Below are positions 5,331 through 6,526 of a stretch of DNA of 6,526 bases, piece by piece. Origin of the DNA: Verrucomicrobiota bacterium (GTDB lineage: Bacteria; Verrucomicrobiota; Verrucomicrobiia; Chthoniobacterales; UBA10450); the NCBI GenBank assembly GCA_003217965.1, contig QHNB01000126.1:1-6526 (forward strand). Direction: 5' to 3'. Numbering within the stretch: position 1 is the stretch's first letter; each line of letters begins with the position of its first letter. A program made the translations under genes and the position numbers. The notes under the pieces are model-generated. The model worked only from the letters and a program-made list of their open reading frames with translations, was not told the DNA's origin and ran no database searches.

Positions 5331-6182
5331 TTAACGATTTATTGAACCGGAGCTGATATGATCCAGCTCGCGTGAATAAAGTTCGTTATGGGGAAAACGA
5401 TCGTGCAGTTCTCTCAAAATGTCGGTGGCCTGTTCCGGCTTTTTATCGCGCAATGCTGCCACCGCCAGCAATAATTTCGCAAACGGCTCGAGATAATAAC
5501 CATGGAATGCAGTCATCCGAAGCTCTTCGAGGCCTTTTTCACGGTCGATTCTCGACCCGGTAAATCGGAGCAAAACACGTAACGGAGCCGGCTTTAGGCT
5601 AAGCAGATAGTTTTCCACTCCCGAGCCGAGGTAGGCATCAAATGCGTTCGGATCGACCGACAAGAGTTTTTCGGCATAGGAGCGGCCCTGTTTTGTATAG
5701 CCCAGGGCGGCGAAATTTTGCTTGTTTACTAGCGCGGCGTAATCCGCCCGCAAACCTCGAGTGAGCGTTTTTACAAACAGAGCATTCCCGTCAGCGGGTG
5801 ATGTCTGAAGGGTGAAATCGGCCAGGCGATCCGCCTGATCGATTTGCTGACTGAAATGCAGCCTCACCTGCGGGTCCGGTTGCAGCTTTTTCCGGGCAGC
5901 GAATTGCGCGTCGTTGACGAACAATTCGGATTCGAGCACACCCAAACGCGTTAACTCAGAGAAAAGATCGGCTGCGGCGTCAGACGCGGGTCCTAACGAA
6001 TCGGCAGGATGGTTCTGCGCCCATTGAGTAAAAATGCGATGAGCCTCGGTGAAATCGAGGTCGTACATCTTGAGCCAGCCCTCGTAAATCTCGCCTGATC
6101 GGGAAAGGATCGAGCCGGTCGCAATGATTGGTGAACTGCCCGCGATGATACTCAAAAGAGTAGCGACGAGAATGCGTGTCAT
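5331..6182 (-). CDS. Secreted TPR-like helical-repeat protein, function unknown
   Basis: The 283-residue product begins with a probable Sec signal peptide: MTR, then a hydrophobic core at about 4-21, with a likely cut near ATG-S (21-24). No lipobox cysteine is present. The rest is mostly helical with TPR-like units: about 36-60 (DLDFTEAHRIFTQWAQNHP), 115-145, 165-190 (SYAEKLLSVDPNAFDAYLGS) and 232-266 (FAKLLLAVAALRDKKPEQ, then ILRELHDRFPHN). These show the small-residue spacing and the 'P' at helix-pair ends typical of TPRs, though only the last units look close to consensus. Such exported solenoids usually hold protein partners in the periplasm or envelope; the partner is unknown. The ATG at 6182 includes the whole signal peptide, but no clear Shine-Dalgarno precedes it. 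Confidence 0.8.
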   Translation of the reverse strand: MTRILVATLLSIIAGSSPIIATGSILSRSGEIYEGWLKMYDLDFTEAHRIFTQWAQNHPADSLGPASDAAADLFSELTRLGVLESELFVNDAQFAARKKLQPDPQVRLHFSQQIDQADRLADFTLQTSPADGNALFVKTLTRGLRADYAALVNKQNFAALGYTKQGRSYAEKLLSVDPNAFDAYLGSGVENYLLSLKPAPLRVLLRFTGSRIDREKGLEELRMTAFHGYYLEPFAKLLLAVAALRDKKPEQATDILRELHDRFPHNELYSRELDHISSGSINR

Positions 6183-6192
6183 AAGTCAAGCA

Positions 6193-6396
6193 TTAGACGA
6201 AGGAAACGCGGTTCAAATTGCATTGCGCGTGCTCTCGGGCACTGAAAGCGGGCGATTGCCAAAGGAGAAGCGCATTCAGCAAAGGGTCTTCCCGGCCCCG
6301 TTGCAGCAGAAAATGTAAACTACGTGGCCATAGGCCAGCGAGCCTCCAAGCTGTGCGTTTCGAGAATGATGAAGGGCCGTGGTCAAAAAGTTTGGT
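6193..6396 (-). other. Startless open frame of 67 codons between the right-edge gene and the secreted repeat protein
   Basis: On the minus strand this frame is free of stops from a TAG at 6397-6399 to a TAA at 6193-6195. It overlaps the last codons of the cut-off gene in a different frame. The translation is Leu/Trp/Arg-rich, for example LAGLWPRSLHFLLQRG and NALLLWQSPAFSA. There is no ATG or GTG; the first TTG is codon 39 of the frame. TGGCC-ATA-GGCCA (6325-6337) is a small perfect hairpin inside it. The surrounding 6183-6382 has no other supported gene and should contain the promoter of the repeat-protein gene. The frame could be a decayed gene, part of a dispersed repeat, or chance. Confidence 0.25.
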
Positions 6397-6526
6397 CTAC
6401 CTGAATAACTGTCGCTCCGGGAACTATCTGCGCGACGAAATCGACTAAGTCGGCCCGATCATCCGAAATGAAGACCGCAAATCCGTTATCCTCTTCTCTT
6501 ACCTGGCCGGTACACCGCACGCCCAA
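6383..6526 (-). CDS. C-terminal 47 residues of an unidentified protein, cut by the right edge
   Basis: The minus-strand frame is open from the window edge to a TGA at 6383-6385. It reads LGVRCTGQVREEDNGFAVFI, then a helix of about 13 residues (DDRADLVDFVAQI), then PGATVIQVDQTF. The alternation of strand-like and helix-like stretches and the balanced, acidic composition look like genuine protein, unlike the other short frames nearby. The 'C.G.V...G.AV.F' pattern followed by a helix is faintly like the end of a PilZ-type beta-barrel, but this is too short to assign. Its stop lies 200 bp from the start of the secreted repeat protein gene. Confidence 0.55.
   Translation of the reverse strand: MGVRCTGQVREEDNGFAVFISDDRADLVDFVAQIVPGATVIQVDQTF

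Noticed and set aside
6180..6310. Short minus-strand frame whose TGA overlaps the ATG of the secreted protein gene (ATGA)
   Set aside because: The frame is only about 40-50 codons after a TAG, has no start with a ribosome binding site, and looks like chance.
6124..6318. Plus-strand 64-codon frame opposite the signal-peptide region
   Set aside because: Its first third is antisense to the signal-peptide coding region. There is no Shine-Dalgarno and no recognised domain.

Overview
This window looks like ordinary chromosome from a soil or freshwater bacterium of the Verrucomicrobiota (Chthoniobacterales/'Udaeobacter'-like). That placement is inferred. It rests on a DUF4340 protein of the kind that follows GldF/GldG-type ABC transporter genes, a UbiE/MenG enzyme with a Bacteroidota/Verrucomicrobiota-style N-terminal motif, a moderately high GC content judged by eye, and an intergenic island of GTCATNNNRAG-type repeats. 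No sequence search was possible.

Layout. (1) 1-1239 (+): the 3' part of a DUF4340 gene cut by the left edge, built from three diverged tandem repeats. (2) 1240-1675: a non-coding island with two small hairpins behind the DUF4340 stop and three repeat modules (1301-1375, 1402-1555, 1614-1682). The last module contains the stop codon of ubiE. (3) 1676-2473 (-): ubiE/menG, the quinone C-methyltransferase, starting at TTG. (4) 2566-3627 (+): dinB, DNA polymerase IV, divergent from ubiE. (5) 3650-6526: all supported genes lie on the minus strand. Read in transcription order they are a cut-off gene at the right edge (6526-6383), a 200-bp gap with a stop-free but startless frame, a secreted helical-repeat protein (6182-5331), a YpeA-like GNAT acetyltransferase (5260-4844), a possible 61-residue protein (4831-4646), two hairpins (4621-4667) and a single-pass membrane protein of unknown function (4513-3650). 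This series converges with dinB, leaving 22 bp between the stops.

The genes do not form an obvious single pathway. ubiE serves respiratory quinone synthesis, dinB serves damage tolerance, and the DUF4340 gene probably belongs to a transporter operon to the left. The only plausible co-transcribed set is the GNAT gene with the small ORF behind it, perhaps with the secreted repeat protein upstream. I see no tRNA, rRNA, CRISPR array, transposase, phage gene or recognisable defence system. The most unusual material is the repeat island and the unexplained small or startless frames. I found no convincing new biological system.
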